In this document: piece after piece, positions 54,015 through 62,788 of the stretch
How positions within the stretch are numbered: the stretch's first letter is position 1
Layout: the number at the start of each line of letters is the position of its first letter
Assembly: GCF_025995235.1 (NCBI RefSeq)
Contig: NZ_BAPT01000036.1
Location: 154,590 to 218,589, forward strand
Reading direction: 5' to 3'
Length of the DNA stretch: 64,000 bases
DNA from: Ameyamaea chiangmaiensis
GTDB taxonomy: Bacteria > Pseudomonadota > Alphaproteobacteria > Acetobacterales > Acetobacteraceae
The notes under the pieces: model-generated
Databases searched by the model: none
Told to the model about the DNA's origin: nothing
Seen by the model: the letters and a program-made list of their open reading frames with translations, nothing else
Program-made: the position numbers and the translations under genes

Positions 54015-54803
54015 TCACTGAATATGGATATATTTCTTCGCGCGCAGTGTCAGCGAGATCCCGATCAGGATGAGCAGAAAATTAATCCATGTGGTATAGA
54101 CGATGTCATAGTGCGCACGCGCGACATAGCCGAACTGGCCTCCACGGATCATTTCGATTCCCTCAACACTGGGGGACAGAAGCAGAATCCAGCGATAATG
54201 CTGCGGTATCCAGTCGACCATGGCAAACGCTCCCGAGAGGGGTAGCGACAGGTACATAAGAATTGTCAGCGATTTCTCGACAAATTCGCTGCGCTCGGAC
54301 AGCGGTGCTATAATCAGCGCACACCCAAAGCAGAAAGCAATCTGGTAGAAGAGGCCGAGATACAGAAGCCCGTAATTTTCTGGCGGCTTCATGAAACCGA
54401 GGATAATGGCACCCCCGCCGACAAGCAAACCTGCCCATAGAGTGCCCACCACTTCGAGGATAATGCGGGCGATAATAATATCGAGCGGGATAACCTGCCG
54501 ATGAAACAGAAGGCTGCCATTTGCCTCGAACGCCAACACGGACCGGGCAACACTGTGCCTCCACATGGTCAGGGGCACATAGCCCGTGATGACAATGGCT
54601 GTTGTCGGCAGTCCATGCTCGTGTGCAGGTCGGATTGCGCTCCATACAATCGCGACACCGGCACAGAACAAAATCGGCTCGCCGACAATCCACAGAAAGC
54701 CGAGGTTGTCGCGCCCGAACCGCGTGTGAAGCTCGCGCATCATCAGGGCCCAGATCACACGCCCCTGCAGCGCGAACAGGGCGGGGAGAGAGTCGGATTT
54801 CAT
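54015..54803 (-). CDS. Capsular polysaccharide ABC-2 permease (KpsM/Wzm/CtrC type)
   Basis: A 262-residue inner-membrane protein with six predicted helices. It has the characteristic RELHTRFGRDNLGFLWIVGEP N-terminal motif (split across helix start) of polysaccharide export permeases. It would pair with a KpsT/Wzt-type ATPase, which is not encoded in this window. Codons are A/T-richer than neighbours (for example aataatggc, ataataata), suggesting a different ancestry. It follows the LTA-synthase-like gene by 38 bp and is probably co-transcribed. Confidence 0.85.
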   Translation of the reverse strand: MKSDSLPALFALQGRVIWALMMRELHTRFGRDNLGFLWIVGEPILFCAGVAIVWSAIRPAHEHGLPTTAIVITGYVPLTMWRHSVARSVLAFEANGSLLFHRQVIPLDIIIARIILEVVGTLWAGLLVGGGAIILGFMKPPENYGLLYLGLFYQIAFCFGCALIIAPLSERSEFVEKSLTILMYLSLPLSGAFAMVDWIPQHYRWILLLSPSVEGIEMIRGGQFGYVARAHYDIVYTTWINFLLILIGISLTLRAKKYIHIQ

Positions 54804-54841
54804 GCCTTAGCAGCCATCACAGAAAATCATGCCCGGTTGTC

Positions 54842-56317
54842 TCACGGGTTCTCGCGATTACCAACCCGAAACTCGTCGATCGCCTCGATGATGGCCCGGT
54901 GCAGGCCCGCGGGACTCAGGCATTCTGCGGGAACGGCGACATCACGGTCCTCACGCCCCGGCCGGTAGGCGCGCAAGACGAATGGCGTCTCCCGGTCGCC
55001 GCCCGGATCGGTCACGCCGGGCAGCGACGGCCGGTGATCGCCGAAAAACACCAGCAGTGCCGGCCGCTGCGCAGCGACCAGCGCCGTATCGAGCATGTCC
55101 AGTAGAGCGTCGCTGTTATGCGCATGGGCCTCCCAGGCCCCTAGCCCGTCCGCCGCGCCCACACGACCGGCAGACCATGGACCGTGATTTTCCATCGTCA
55201 CCGCGTAGATCAGTTCGGGCTCCCGCGCGGCCGTCACACGATCGCAGAGATACCGGCCCAGAGCCCGGTCCCCGATATAGGGCCCGTGCGCCACGGACGC
55301 GGAGAAGGCCTCGGGAGACACAAGTGTCGTGAAGCCGAGCGCGGGCATCAGCCTCTCCCGGTCATAGAAGCGCAGGTCGTGCGGATGGACGAACACACGG
55401 TGCGCATACACGCCGCCCAGACGGCGCGGCAGCGCGAAAGAGGCCTCTCCCCGCGCGGTCAGAAACGGATCGCAGGCCCGGAACCCGAGAGACGCCTCGT
55501 CCCGTCCGACCAGAACGCCGTATTCGGTGCGCATAGTGTAAGCACCGAAACCGCTGACGGCCAGCGCGCCGTGACGATCGGCTTGACGCCGGAGTCGTTC
55601 CAGCGCCGGTAAGGCGGGTCGCGGGTGTCCGGGCACCAGCGTTGTCGGGTCGGCAAAGGACTCGCACTGCACGATGACGACCAGGGGCGGAGAACCGGCG
55701 CTCCACGGCACGACGGGCGACAGGGGCGTTGGATCGACCGTCGCCCGCCAGCGCATAGTATAGACCGCCAGCGTCAGCAGGATACCGAAGCGCGCCCTGT
55801 CGCGCCGTATGTCGGGTGTCGTCATCAACCTGTCGCGCCAGCGGACCCGCCACAGCCACCACAACGCCACGGTCGCGGCCAGGGCGAGCACGCACCCTTC
55901 GGCATGGGGACGCCACGCACCCGACACCCCGCGCAGCGCCACAAGCAGCATGAGCACCGCGCAAAGCGGCATTGCAAAGCGGGCAGGCCATGGGACGGCC
56001 GCCAGATAGAAGCGCGGATACCGCAGAAATGACGCCGCGACGGCCAGATCGGTCATCACCAGCGGCTCGCCAAGGGCGCGCGCCTTCAGGATCGAGACGA
56101 CCAGAAGCAACAGTACCAGCAGATCGACCGCCATCACGGAGAGAAAGGCACCGCCCGTCACGGCCAGAACCACCCCGAACCCCGCCAGCACCAGCAGAGC
56201 CCGCGGCACGGTTCCCTCCCGTTTAAGGGCCGCGGGCGCCACCATGCGTTCGGCCAGATCCGCCAGCACGACGGTCAGCGCAGCCGCGATCAGCACGGCG
56301 ATCACGGCAGACGGCAC
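54842..56317 (-). CDS. LTA-synthase-like membrane phosphoglycerol transferase
   Basis: A 491-residue protein. The N-terminal half has about five membrane helices; the C-terminal half is an alkaline-phosphatase-superfamily (LtaS/OpgB type) domain outside the membrane. Landmarks are VVIVQCESFADP, the nucleophile threonine in GAYTMRTEYGVLVGRD, AVTMENHGPWSAG and VFFGDHRPSLPG. Family enzymes transfer glycerol phosphate from phosphatidylglycerol to glycans. The GTG at 56317 is a best guess; there is no strong ribosome-binding site. It is divergent from the KpsC gene, consistent with a role in the same polysaccharide. Confidence 0.82.
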   Translation of the reverse strand: MPSAVIAVLIAAALTVVLADLAERMVAPAALKREGTVPRALLVLAGFGVVLAVTGGAFLSVMAVDLLVLLLLVVSILKARALGEPLVMTDLAVAASFLRYPRFYLAAVPWPARFAMPLCAVLMLLVALRGVSGAWRPHAEGCVLALAATVALWWLWRVRWRDRLMTTPDIRRDRARFGILLTLAVYTMRWRATVDPTPLSPVVPWSAGSPPLVVIVQCESFADPTTLVPGHPRPALPALERLRRQADRHGALAVSGFGAYTMRTEYGVLVGRDEASLGFRACDPFLTARGEASFALPRRLGGVYAHRVFVHPHDLRFYDRERLMPALGFTTLVSPEAFSASVAHGPYIGDRALGRYLCDRVTAAREPELIYAVTMENHGPWSAGRVGAADGLGAWEAHAHNSDALLDMLDTALVAAQRPALLVFFGDHRPSLPGVTDPGGDRETPFVLRAYRPGREDRDVAVPAECLSPAGLHRAIIEAIDEFRVGNRENP

Positions 56318-56387
56318 ACAGGGACACGGGACATGGACCGAACGGTGTCTTTCTCTGGACAGGGAAACTGGGTAAGGCTGGGCGTCG

Positions 56388-58139
56388 ATGACATCTGCGT
56401 CACAGTTGCCGGAAGACGGCTCCGTTCTGCTGAAACTGCCGCCATCACGCAAGGGGACGTCGCCTTGCCTCGGGGTACGGCGGACGGGTGATCGGACTTC
56501 GGGCGACCGGACGACCGCGACGGACGAGGCCGCCCGGGCATTAGCACGCATACGCGCGCTGCGGATCGGCGGTGCGTTCTGGCGCGCGCCTGCCACCGTG
56601 CCGCCCGCTTTTGCCCGGGCGGGTTGGACGCTGGTCTCGCTGCCCGCCGACGCCGATGCGGCGACATGTCTGTGGCACCGCGCACAGGACATGGCGCCCG
56701 GTGAAAACCTGCTCGGGCTGGCGGAACCGGGTGCCGACGTCGCGGCGATCACCCGGCTCGGCGGCACTGTCCTGCGCGGTGTCGAACCGCACGCGCTGGT
56801 CGACGGCGCGACCCGCATCGTTTCGTCCGGCTGCGACGACGCGGCATTGCTGGGGGTGGCATACGGTCGGCCTGTCAGCCTGCTGGGGGCCGATGGTCGC
56901 GCCACGACACTGTCTCATGCCCAGGCCTGTGCATGGCTTGCCGACGGGATCGTGTGGCGGAGCCCGTTTCACCCTGGCCCGGCGACGCTGTCCGACATGG
57001 TGCAAGTCGTCGAGGATGCGCGGCGGACCTGGGCGCGACTGCATGACATCGCCGTCTGGGTCGGTATCGCCTGGTGGAAGCGCCGGCGTATCCGCGAGTT
57101 CTGCGGGAGCGTGGGCCTCGACGCCGTGTTTCGCCGGTCCGCGCGCGGGGCCGTCCGCGCGGCGCTTGGGCGCGGTGGCCCCGTGGCCGTCTGGACCAGT
57201 CGCGTGCCCCGTGGCCTTGACGCGCGGGCCGCACGGGCGGGCGTGGCCCTCCGGCGTGTCGAGGACGGATTTGTCCGCTCCGTCGGGTTGGGCAGCGATC
57301 TGCTGCCCCCCTCGTCGGTCGTGGTCGACGCCCGAGGCATCTATTTCGACCCGTCCCGCCCCAGTGATCTGGAGACGCTGCTTCACGACACGTCCTTCGA
57401 TGCGACCCTTCGTCAGCGCGCCGGCCAGTTGCGGGCGCTTCTGGTCGCGCGCGGCGTGTCCAAATACGGGATGGGATCCGGAGCCGCCGAAGCGCCCGGG
57501 ATCCGCTGTCCGGACGATCGCCGGGTCATCGTCGTGCCCGGACAGGTGGGCGACGACCTCTCGATCCGTCTGGGCGCCCAGCCCGGTCTGGGAGTGGTGA
57601 GAGATAATCTGGCGCTCGTGCAGGCCGTACGGGCGGAGAATCCCGATGCCTACGTCATATTCCGGCCGCATCCGGATGTTGATGCTGGGCATCGCAAGGG
57701 CGCCGTGCCCGATGCGGAGGTTCTGCGCCATGCCGACCAGATTGCCCGTGGAGGCCCGATGACCGCGCTGATAACCCTGGCGGACGAGGTTCACACCATG
57801 ACGTCTCTCGCCGGGTTCGAAGCTCTTCTGCGCGGGCGCGCCGTCACCGCCTACGGAACGCCGTTTTATGCGGGCTGGGGCTTGACCCAGGATCGGGCAC
57901 CTGCAACGGGACGGCGGGGAAAACCGTTACATCCTGATGATCTGGTTGCCGGAGCGCTCGTCTTGTATCCGCTGTATCTCGACCCGCTGACGCGACTGCC
58001 GTGTGGACCCGAAGTGCTGGTGAGTCGGCTTGCTGACCCGGCACTGTGGCGGCCCAGCCTTGCGGTCAGGATTCGCCGCCTCCAGGGACGCCTTCGCCAC
58101 ACCTTCGCAAACCTTGTCGCGCGGAGGTCGCGGTCATGA
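56388..58139 (+). CDS. kpsC: KpsC-like capsule beta-Kdo transferase, one intact module
   Basis: Cytoplasmic capsule-linker glycosyltransferase. The C-terminal part (about residues 220-583) has the KpsC hallmarks: RVEDGFVRSVGLGSDLLPP, GIYFDPSRPSDLE, VIVVPGQVGDDLSIRLGAQ, YVIFRPHPDVDAGH and TAYGTPFYAGWGLTQDR. E. coli KpsC has two such modules in about 675 residues. Here the N-terminal 210 residues keep only a reduced and divergent remnant, so only one module looks intact. The stop overlaps kpsS (ATGA). The true start could be downstream of 56388. Confidence 0.85.
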   Translation: MTSASQLPEDGSVLLKLPPSRKGTSPCLGVRRTGDRTSGDRTTATDEAARALARIRALRIGGAFWRAPATVPPAFARAGWTLVSLPADADAATCLWHRAQDMAPGENLLGLAEPGADVAAITRLGGTVLRGVEPHALVDGATRIVSSGCDDAALLGVAYGRPVSLLGADGRATTLSHAQACAWLADGIVWRSPFHPGPATLSDMVQVVEDARRTWARLHDIAVWVGIAWWKRRRIREFCGSVGLDAVFRRSARGAVRAALGRGGPVAVWTSRVPRGLDARAARAGVALRRVEDGFVRSVGLGSDLLPPSSVVVDARGIYFDPSRPSDLETLLHDTSFDATLRQRAGQLRALLVARGVSKYGMGSGAAEAPGIRCPDDRRVIVVPGQVGDDLSIRLGAQPGLGVVRDNLALVQAVRAENPDAYVIFRPHPDVDAGHRKGAVPDAEVLRHADQIARGGPMTALITLADEVHTMTSLAGFEALLRGRAVTAYGTPFYAGWGLTQDRAPATGRRGKPLHPDDLVAGALVLYPLYLDPLTRLPCGPEVLVSRLADPALWRPSLAVRIRRLQGRLRHTFANLVARRSRS

Positions 58140-59503
58140 CGATGACAGACCTGTCACCCCATGGGCCTGTAACGCTGAGCGCCCTGCCCACGCGTCATTT
58201 CCTGTTCCTGCAGGGTTTGATGGGTCCGTTCTTTGAACGCATCGGCGCCGCTCTGCGCCGTGACGGCTATGCCGTCTCCAAGGTCAATTTCAACGGCGGT
58301 GACAAGCTGTTCTGGGGGCTGCCGGGCGGTCTGGACTATCGCGGCACGCTCGACGACTGGCCAGGGGCGCTGAGGGCGATTATCGCAGAACACGGCATCA
58401 CGGACGTTCTGCTGTTCGGTGATTGTCGTCCGCACCACGAACTGGCCCGTGCGGTGTGTCGCGACCTGCATATCCCCGTTCATGTGTTCGAGGAGGGGTA
58501 TCTCCGTCCGGACTGGGTGACGCTGGAACTGGGCGGCGTGAACGGCCATTCGCGGCTGCCGCGCGATCCGGAGTATTATCGCGTCGAGGCAGCGCTGTTG
58601 CCGCCAGTGCCCCCCCACCGGCCCGTTCCGTCGTCGTTTCGTCGCCGGGCCGCCGAGGGGATTGCCTATAACGCCGCCGATATCCTGCTGCGCTGGTATT
58701 TTCCGCACTGGACCAACCACCGTCCGTGGCATCCGATCGTCGAAGGCATGGGGTGGCTGAAACGCCTGCGTCGACGTAAGGCCGTTGCCCGGCGCAGCGA
58801 GGAAACCCTGCGCCGTCTGCGCGCGAGCGGCGCACCCTATATGCTGTTCCCCCTGCAGCTCGACGCTGATGCGCAGGTGCGGCTTCATTCGTCATTTGAC
58901 GGGATGCAGTCGGCGATCGAACACGTCATCACGTCCTTCGCCGCCCATGCGCCAAAGGACATGCGGCTGATCGTCAAGCAGCACCCGCTGGACAACGGCA
59001 TGAAGGACTGGCGCCAGATCGTCGGGCGTTGCGCGCGGGCGCACGGCGTGCTCGGGCGTGTCGGTTTCGTGGAAACCGGCGATATCGCCCTGCTGGTGCG
59101 CGACGCCCGCGGTGTCGTCACCATCAACAGCACAACGGGCACCCTGGCGCTGGCGGCAAACGTGCCGGTCATCACGTTAGGGCAGGCGGTGTATGATATT
59201 CCCGGCATCACCTATTGCGGCAGCCTGCGCCTGTTCTGGAACGACCCTGGCCATCCCGATGAGGCCCTGTTCGCGGCGTTCCGGAGGGTGCTGATCGAAT
59301 ACTGTCTGGTTCCCGGCGGCTTCTTTTCCGAGGAGGGACTGGACAAGCTGACCCGCAGTGTCGTCGCCCGGCTTGAACGCCATTCACCCAAACTGTTCGA
59401 CGCCTTGCGCACGTCCGAAGGGCTCGATGCCTGGCATTGCATGAGCGATCCGCTGCTGCACCTCTCGTCACGCGTGGCTGTCGCGGTGGGAGCCACGGAG
59501 TGA
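58136..59503 (+). CDS. kpsS: KpsS-like capsule beta-Kdo transferase
   Basis: In E. coli-type capsules KpsS adds the first Kdo to (lyso)phosphatidylglycerol, starting the linker extended by KpsC. The 455-residue protein shows typical family segments: FLFLQGLMGPFFERIGAALR, VSKVNFNGGDKLFWG, VFEEGYLRPDWVTLE and IVKQHPLDNGMKDW, with VTINSTTGTLAL near the C-terminus. The ATG at 58136 with GGAGG upstream overlaps the kpsC stop. Its stop overlaps the following GT gene as GTGA. Confidence 0.9.
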   Translation: MTMTDLSPHGPVTLSALPTRHFLFLQGLMGPFFERIGAALRRDGYAVSKVNFNGGDKLFWGLPGGLDYRGTLDDWPGALRAIIAEHGITDVLLFGDCRPHHELARAVCRDLHIPVHVFEEGYLRPDWVTLELGGVNGHSRLPRDPEYYRVEAALLPPVPPHRPVPSSFRRRAAEGIAYNAADILLRWYFPHWTNHRPWHPIVEGMGWLKRLRRRKAVARRSEETLRRLRASGAPYMLFPLQLDADAQVRLHSSFDGMQSAIEHVITSFAAHAPKDMRLIVKQHPLDNGMKDWRQIVGRCARAHGVLGRVGFVETGDIALLVRDARGVVTINSTTGTLALAANVPVITLGQAVYDIPGITYCGSLRLFWNDPGHPDEALFAAFRRVLIEYCLVPGGFFSEEGLDKLTRSVVARLERHSPKLFDALRTSEGLDAWHCMSDPLLHLSSRVAVAVGATE

Positions 59504-60705
59504 CGTCACCCGCACCGGGCGCGTCCTGGCTTCTCGACCTCTCCCGTCTCCTGGCCCGCGCTCACGAGGCGGTTCCCACCGGGATCGACCGGGTCGAGTT
59601 CGCGTACGCGCGTTATCTGATCGAGCATGCGTCGGCGGACACGACCTTTTGCGCGATGCACCCCCTGGGTCGTGTCGGCGGCGTGGAAAGTGGCCTGGCG
59701 AATGCCTTTATCAAGGCCCTTGGCGCATACTGGACGGGCGGTGTCGGCCAACCACCCGTCGGTCTGCGCGACCGGATCCGCCGCGCTCTTGTGTGGCGTA
59801 GGCCCATGGCCCGGCCCGGCGCGACGTATCTGCTGGTGTCGCACCATCATCTGACACGCCCGAAAGCCATCGCCCGCCTTCTGCGTCAGACGAAATGCCG
59901 ATTCGTGCCGATGATCCACGACCTGATTCCAACCGAGTACCCGGAATATGCGCGGCCCCGCGAACCCGCGCGCCATGAACGTCGTCTGGAGACGGTCGCC
60001 AGATATGCCTCCGGTGTCATCGTACCGTCCGAGGACGTGCGCGACGCACTGTGCAGACGCCTGGCCCGGTCGGGCCGCTCCATACCCGTCTGGACTATCC
60101 CCCACGGCGTGGATCGGCAGACGACGTCCGGTCCGGGCCCCACCTTGGACCACGAAATCACCCGCAGGGTTGCCGGTCGCCCCTATTTTGTGTGCCTTGG
60201 CACGATCGAGCCGCGCAAGAACCACCTGCTGCTGTTGCATGTGTGGCGCCGGCTCGTGGCCGAGAAGGGCGAGAACGCCCCTGTGCTTGTGCTGATCGGC
60301 AAGCGTGGGTGGGAAAACGAGAATATCGTCGACCTGCTCGACCGCTGTCCGGCGCTGTCCGATCATGTGATCGAGTGTAATTCCCTGCCCGACCAGACAG
60401 TTCGCCACCTGCTGGTCAATAGCCGGGCGCTTCTGTTTCCCTCCTTCGTGGAGGGCTTCGGCCTGCCGCTGGCCGAGGCCCTCTCGCTCAACGTGCCGGC
60501 CATCTGTTCGGATATTGCCGTATTTCGTCAGATAGGTGGGAGCATACCTGATTACCGCGACCCGCTAGACGGGATCGGCTGGAGGAGTGCCATTATGGCG
60601 TATGCGAGCACCGGTCTTGGGCGGACAGCGCAGATTGGGCGCTTGGCAAACTGGTCGCCACTGACTTGGGACGAGAGCGTATCAATGGCATTATCAGTAA
60701 TGTGA
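59500..60705 (+). CDS. Family 4 glycosyltransferase
   Basis: A 401-residue GT-B retaining glycosyltransferase. Motifs are VPMIHDLIPTEYPEYARP, YFVCLGTIEPRKNHLLLLHV and FPSFVEGFGLPLAEALSLNVP (EX7E-type). It is translated from GTG 59500, overlapping the kpsS stop, so kpsC-kpsS-GT form one tightly coupled unit. The 3' end is complete (a typical NWSPLTWDES C-terminus) even though nearby DNA becomes A/T-richer. It likely adds the first or repeat-unit sugar on the Kdo linker (inference). Confidence 0.85.
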   Translation: MTSPAPGASWLLDLSRLLARAHEAVPTGIDRVEFAYARYLIEHASADTTFCAMHPLGRVGGVESGLANAFIKALGAYWTGGVGQPPVGLRDRIRRALVWRRPMARPGATYLLVSHHHLTRPKAIARLLRQTKCRFVPMIHDLIPTEYPEYARPREPARHERRLETVARYASGVIVPSEDVRDALCRRLARSGRSIPVWTIPHGVDRQTTSGPGPTLDHEITRRVAGRPYFVCLGTIEPRKNHLLLLHVWRRLVAEKGENAPVLVLIGKRGWENENIVDLLDRCPALSDHVIECNSLPDQTVRHLLVNSRALLFPSFVEGFGLPLAEALSLNVPAICSDIAVFRQIGGSIPDYRDPLDGIGWRSAIMAYASTGLGRTAQIGRLANWSPLTWDESVSMALSVM

Positions 60706-60997
60706 CGCCTCTATCGTGATACAAGGCGACGTCTCTCATTTTGCCTATCAACTTCGTGCGAGTCGCACCTAGGTGGCAATGCTATTTCATTTTATATATT
60801 CGATTTTCTGTCGTGGGGCGCGGGAGTAGACGGAGAATTATAGTGCGTTCGGCGCTTTTTCTCAGGAAGAATATGACGGGCCAGGATGTCATCGGTCAAG
60901 TTGACGCAACCTTATCCTGAATAACGCGGCCGTCACCCCTCGCATTCAATAATCTGCACGCGCAACACGAGTCTGTGACAGAGGAAGGCGACCTTGG
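60706..60997. other. A/T-rich noncoding gap
   Basis: 292 bp with no convincing gene. It holds the candidate terminator, an A/T-rich tract near 60790-60815 and a possible -35 TTGACG at about 60900 for the beta-helix gene. No clear -10 was found. Confidence 0.5.
60842..60862 (+). terminator. Candidate terminator after the capsule operon
   Basis: AGTGC-GTTCG-GCGCT (one G-T pair) followed by TTTTCT, about 135 bp past the glycosyltransferase stop. Confidence 0.5.
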
Positions 60998-62545
60998 ATG
61001 AAAATTCTCTCTCTTCTCGGGATACTCTCTATCATGCTAATTAGCTTGGCCGAAGCAAAACCCGTCGTAGATACATCGGTCCCGTCGCAAACTTATACGT
61101 CACCCCGACACTCTGAAACAGATATCAGTGATAAATTTGTCAAGGCACAGCGGGGGACTACAGCACGCCGCGAAGCAGAGCGGATAGCCGACCAGACGAA
61201 CGTACTCGATTTTGGTGTTGTGGCGTCTGCCGAGAAACATGACAACACGGCGGGATTCCAAGCCTCTATCGATGCAGCATGCGCGAAAGTGGCCTCATCC
61301 TCTAACAATCATTCCTATCCAAGCGGAGCCTCGAGTGGAGGGGGAGATATCTTCGTTCCACAGGGAAAATACGCTGTCTCTGGTCCTATATTGTGGACCT
61401 GTCCAGTGCACCTGCATGGAGCAGGTCGTGGCACTACCACAATAATATGGAATGGGACGGGAGCGGAAACTCTTTTCAAGCTCTCTGCACCTCTTACAGA
61501 CGGTCATCGATTTTGGCGACATGGCGCTCTAAGTGATCTGGACATTGTCAACGACGGTTCTCAGACTGGGTCCGCGATCCGTGTCGAATCCTGCACACAA
61601 TGCGAGGTTTACAATATCGGTACTTACGGCATGTATAGATCCATAGTATTCGTAGGAGGTCAGCACAATAATTTGCATGATTTTGACTTCATGCAAGGGC
61701 ATGTGCAGGAGAAAAATGGTAAACAAAAAGGTTCCGAATCTTTTAGTACTTCTATTGAGTTTTATGGGTCCGACCATCATGGTGGATCGGGCTGCACCGC
61801 AAGTGATAACGGAAATTGCTCTGGTCGAGCTGATATTCTATCTATTTACAACGGGAGTGTAGACGCCGCCTTGGACGGGATGCACGAGCCGACTGACTGC
61901 ATCTATGTCCATGATTTTGCGGCGACGATGTGGGTAAAGAACTTAAACTGCAACCAAGTAAGAAACGGGATCAACGTCCGATGTGACGACTCCGTATCAA
62001 TAAACAATTGTCCACAATTTCTTTCTCTAGACAGAATAGAAGTTGAAACAAATAATACTACAAAAACAAATATAAACCATTCCATCATTGCTGACAACTT
62101 TGCACATATCGTCTGTATGGACTGTGAGTTTTACGCTTCTCAACCAGGCATTAATAACGTAGCACTTTACAGTTCCCGCTTTCATTCGGGAAATTTCCAA
62201 TCGTTTGGGGGAAAGATTCAAAGCTCTCTCGGCCCGTGCGTTCTCATTCAGATTGATGGTGCTCAATTCCATGGAGGCGTCATCACGTCGTGCGGTTCCA
62301 GCGGGGGCTCTGACAATCAGTGGGGAATTCAGTTTCGTGGCGCGACGAATGGATCAGTGGACCATGTCCAGTTCTGCCATGACAACGTCGGAGGTACTGA
62401 CAGCAAAATGCGGCCTGTTCTCATTGACAAAACAACCACTTACACGATTGTAGACGGTAATTCGCTTCAGAGTTGCGCTGGTCCCTCTGAAAATAGAAAC
62501 CCGCATGGTCATAATCTGATCACGAACGAAGTTGGAGGCGGATGA
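60998..62545 (+). CDS. Secreted right-handed beta-helix protein, pectate-lyase-3 type
   Basis: A 515-residue exported protein with a clear signal peptide (ILSLLGILSIMLISLAEA). A typical Pectate_lyase_3 entry segment (VLDFGVVASAEKHDNTAGFQ) is followed by many beta-helix-like turns to the end. The mature protein has 16 cysteines, for example ESCTQCEVYN and GCTASDNGNCSG, unusual for a bacterial helix and suggesting disulfides. GAGGAAGG precedes the ATG. The DNA is visibly A/T-richer than the neighbours, and an IS lies 200 bp downstream. It may be a lyase, a polysaccharide-binding scaffold or a tailspike-like protein; no active site was assigned. Confidence 0.78.
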   Translation: MKILSLLGILSIMLISLAEAKPVVDTSVPSQTYTSPRHSETDISDKFVKAQRGTTARREAERIADQTNVLDFGVVASAEKHDNTAGFQASIDAACAKVASSSNNHSYPSGASSGGGDIFVPQGKYAVSGPILWTCPVHLHGAGRGTTTIIWNGTGAETLFKLSAPLTDGHRFWRHGALSDLDIVNDGSQTGSAIRVESCTQCEVYNIGTYGMYRSIVFVGGQHNNLHDFDFMQGHVQEKNGKQKGSESFSTSIEFYGSDHHGGSGCTASDNGNCSGRADILSIYNGSVDAALDGMHEPTDCIYVHDFAATMWVKNLNCNQVRNGINVRCDDSVSINNCPQFLSLDRIEVETNNTTKTNINHSIIADNFAHIVCMDCEFYASQPGINNVALYSSRFHSGNFQSFGGKIQSSLGPCVLIQIDGAQFHGGVITSCGSSGGSDNQWGIQFRGATNGSVDHVQFCHDNVGGTDSKMRPVLIDKTTTYTIVDGNSLQSCAGPSENRNPHGHNLITNEVGGG

Positions 62546-62745
62546 TGCACGGCGTCGACTTCGTGCTTCAAGCGCTGCGGATTCGATAACACATGCGCGT
62601 TAACTATTTTTAAATTCACAAAACAGACGGGGATGAGAACGGCGAAAATGCGCTATGGAGCAATTACGCCGTAGAAACGACATAATAGACTGACTGCAAA
62701 GTGCTGAGGATTTTTTCGGCTGTCTCTTCGATCGCAGGAAGCGGC
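62546..62745. other. A/T-rich spacer before the IS
   Basis: 200 bp without a recognised gene. It may hold remnants of earlier insertions, but nothing specific was identified. Confidence 0.4.
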
Positions 62746-62788
62746 TGACCGTGCCCCGAAGGTGCCCTCAATTCTGAGTTAGGGTCTG
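62746..62788 (+). repeat. Terminal inverted repeat, left end of the IS
   Basis: Starts TGACCGTGCCCC and contains TGCCCTC and TGAGT, which correspond to the right end read in reverse complement with mismatches and small indels. Confidence 0.8.
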
